The notes beneath the pieces were generated by a model, which was given only the letters and a program-made list of their open reading frames with translations, had not been told where the DNA came from and did not search any database. 41,855 nucleotides of DNA from an uncultured beta proteobacterium (GTDB lineage Bacteria > Pseudomonadota > Gammaproteobacteria > Burkholderiales > Burkholderiaceae_C). The stretch is taken from assembly GCA_903938815.1 (NCBI GenBank), contig CAJAES010000058.1, forward strand, positions 1-41,855. Reading direction: 5' to 3'. The position numbers were made by a program, and so were the translations under genes. The stretch's first letter is position 1. Each line of letters begins with the position of its first letter. Shown piece after piece: positions 41,347-41,855 of the stretch.

Positions 41347-41471
41347 GCCTGACATTCGAGCCAAGCGGGCGACGAATCAAGGCCTCCCGTCCCGCGCGGC
41401 GCAAGATTGACCACATCAGCACAGGAACAGACAGCCTGCCGTTGGCACACCGCTTGACCGAGGGCTTAGGT
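41347..41471 (-). repeat. attC-like site, 125 bp
   Basis: Left arm GCCTGACATTCGAGCCAAGC; the reverse complement of the right arm is ACCTAAGCCCTCGGTCAAGC. Outer boxes pair as GCCTGAC with CTTAGGT, the L boxes CCAAGCGG with CCGCTTGA, with the usual spacing. The right arm lies 28 bp past the stop of the TonB-like fragment at 41499, and the left arm borders the thioredoxin-like cassette. It is the right-most site seen. Confidence 0.7.
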
Positions 41472-41498
41472 ATCCCAGGAACTCCGTAGCACGGGCGA

Positions 41499-41722
41499 TC
41501 AGTCCAGGCGCCAGAAATATGGAACGTCGCGCGTGTACTCTGCCCCAGTTCCCTTGAGCAAACCCGGACAAGAAAGGATCTCGACGGCTACCCGATCCAG
41601 GAGCGCATGGTGCCTGGTCGGGCCCGCCGATTTGATGACTTCTGCGGAAGTGACTGCACCCACCGCACTGACCGACAGTCTCACTACGGTAACGCCGGTC
41701 ACACCCGCTCGCCTTGGGTGAT
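41499..41722 (-). pseudogene. TonB C-terminal-domain protein, 5' end removed by IS
   Basis: The minus frame reads RRAGVTGVTVVRLSVSAVGA, then VTSAEVIKSAG, LLDRVAVEILSC and YTRDVPYFWRLD. This is the conserved core of TonB-family C-terminal domains (G-x-V-x-V-x-x-x-V-x-x-x-G-x-V), found in TonB and in small periplasmic relatives. The frame is open to about 41713, where sequence of an insertion element begins, so the signal peptide and N-terminal part are lost. A GTG at 41702 could only start a truncated product. Confidence 0.7.
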
Positions 41723-41855
41723 GTCCCAGGAAGTGGTGTAAGTCTGAGAGGGTGGAGCCCTGAGAGGGGTGGCCACCGTGGTTGACCCGGATATGGTTGA
41801 GGTGCGACCCACCAACCTTGTCAGGAGAATCACGATGACCACCTCAACTATCGCA
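41723..41855 (+). mobile_element. Left end of another insertion sequence (probably IS256-like)
   Basis: The TonB-like frame stops being alignable near 41720. From there a non-coding leader (TGTCCCAGGAAGTGGTGTAA) leads after about 110 bp to an ATG with a strong AGGAG site, the layout of an IS end. The terminal repeat cannot be confirmed because the other end is outside the window. IS256/mutator type is a guess from the leader and the first residues of the ORF. Confidence 0.5.
41835..41855 (+). CDS. Start of a probable transposase (7 codons)
   Basis: The ATG at 41835 with CAGGAG nine bases upstream begins MTTSTIA and runs off the right edge. Only seven codons are visible, so identity rests on context (IS end upstream) and on resemblance to the MTTxT starts of some IS256-family transposases. 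Low confidence in the family, better confidence that a gene starts here. Confidence 0.4.

Overview
The DNA is GC-rich and the recognisable proteins (NarG, type I and type II NarK, NarX/NarL, PACE efflux, halohydrin dehalogenase-like, YhhN, DUF2721) point to a beta-proteobacterium, most likely Burkholderiales (Comamonadaceae or relatives). This assignment is inference from family resemblance; no search was run.

Region 1 (1-7275, minus strand) is respiratory nitrate reduction. narX-narL encodes the nitrate/nitrite two-component system and is followed by narK1-narK2-narG, which runs off the left edge. A candidate FNR-type class II promoter between narL and narK1 overlaps the narL stop codon.

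Region 2 (7276-8000) holds a broken IS5-family transposase remnant and the first attC-like palindrome. It marks the edge between core DNA and what follows.

Region 3 (about 7.9-41.5 kb) is a long run of about 40 small, mostly single, functionally unrelated genes, nearly all on the minus strand: eleven GNAT acetyltransferase genes or fragments, four GFA proteins, two MAPEG, two VOC, two SRPBCC proteins, a RidA, a lumazine synthase behind an FMN riboswitch, a halohydrin dehalogenase-like SDR, small lipoproteins and small membrane proteins. In the right third, imperfect palindromes of 69-176 bp separate the genes. They have the architecture of integron attC sites (outer R boxes, inner L boxes, gene stop codon inside the R box), but the outer boxes read GCCTGAC/GTCAGGC instead of the canonical RYYYAAC/GTTRRRY. 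I interpret the region as a sedentary chromosomal integron cassette array with a variant attC family. The left half is similar in gene content but its sites are weaker. No integrase is visible. From cassette orientation it is expected beyond the right edge, or it is lost.

Region 4: mobile elements have invaded the array. They are an IS3-family element (29905-31179, no target duplication), a complete IS66 element (38619-41074) that splits a thioredoxin-like gene with a perfect 8-bp duplication, and the start of another IS at the right edge that truncates a TonB-like gene. Several cassette genes are decayed: a frameshifted GNAT running into a second GNAT, a truncated DUF1697 gene and a C-terminal GNAT fragment.
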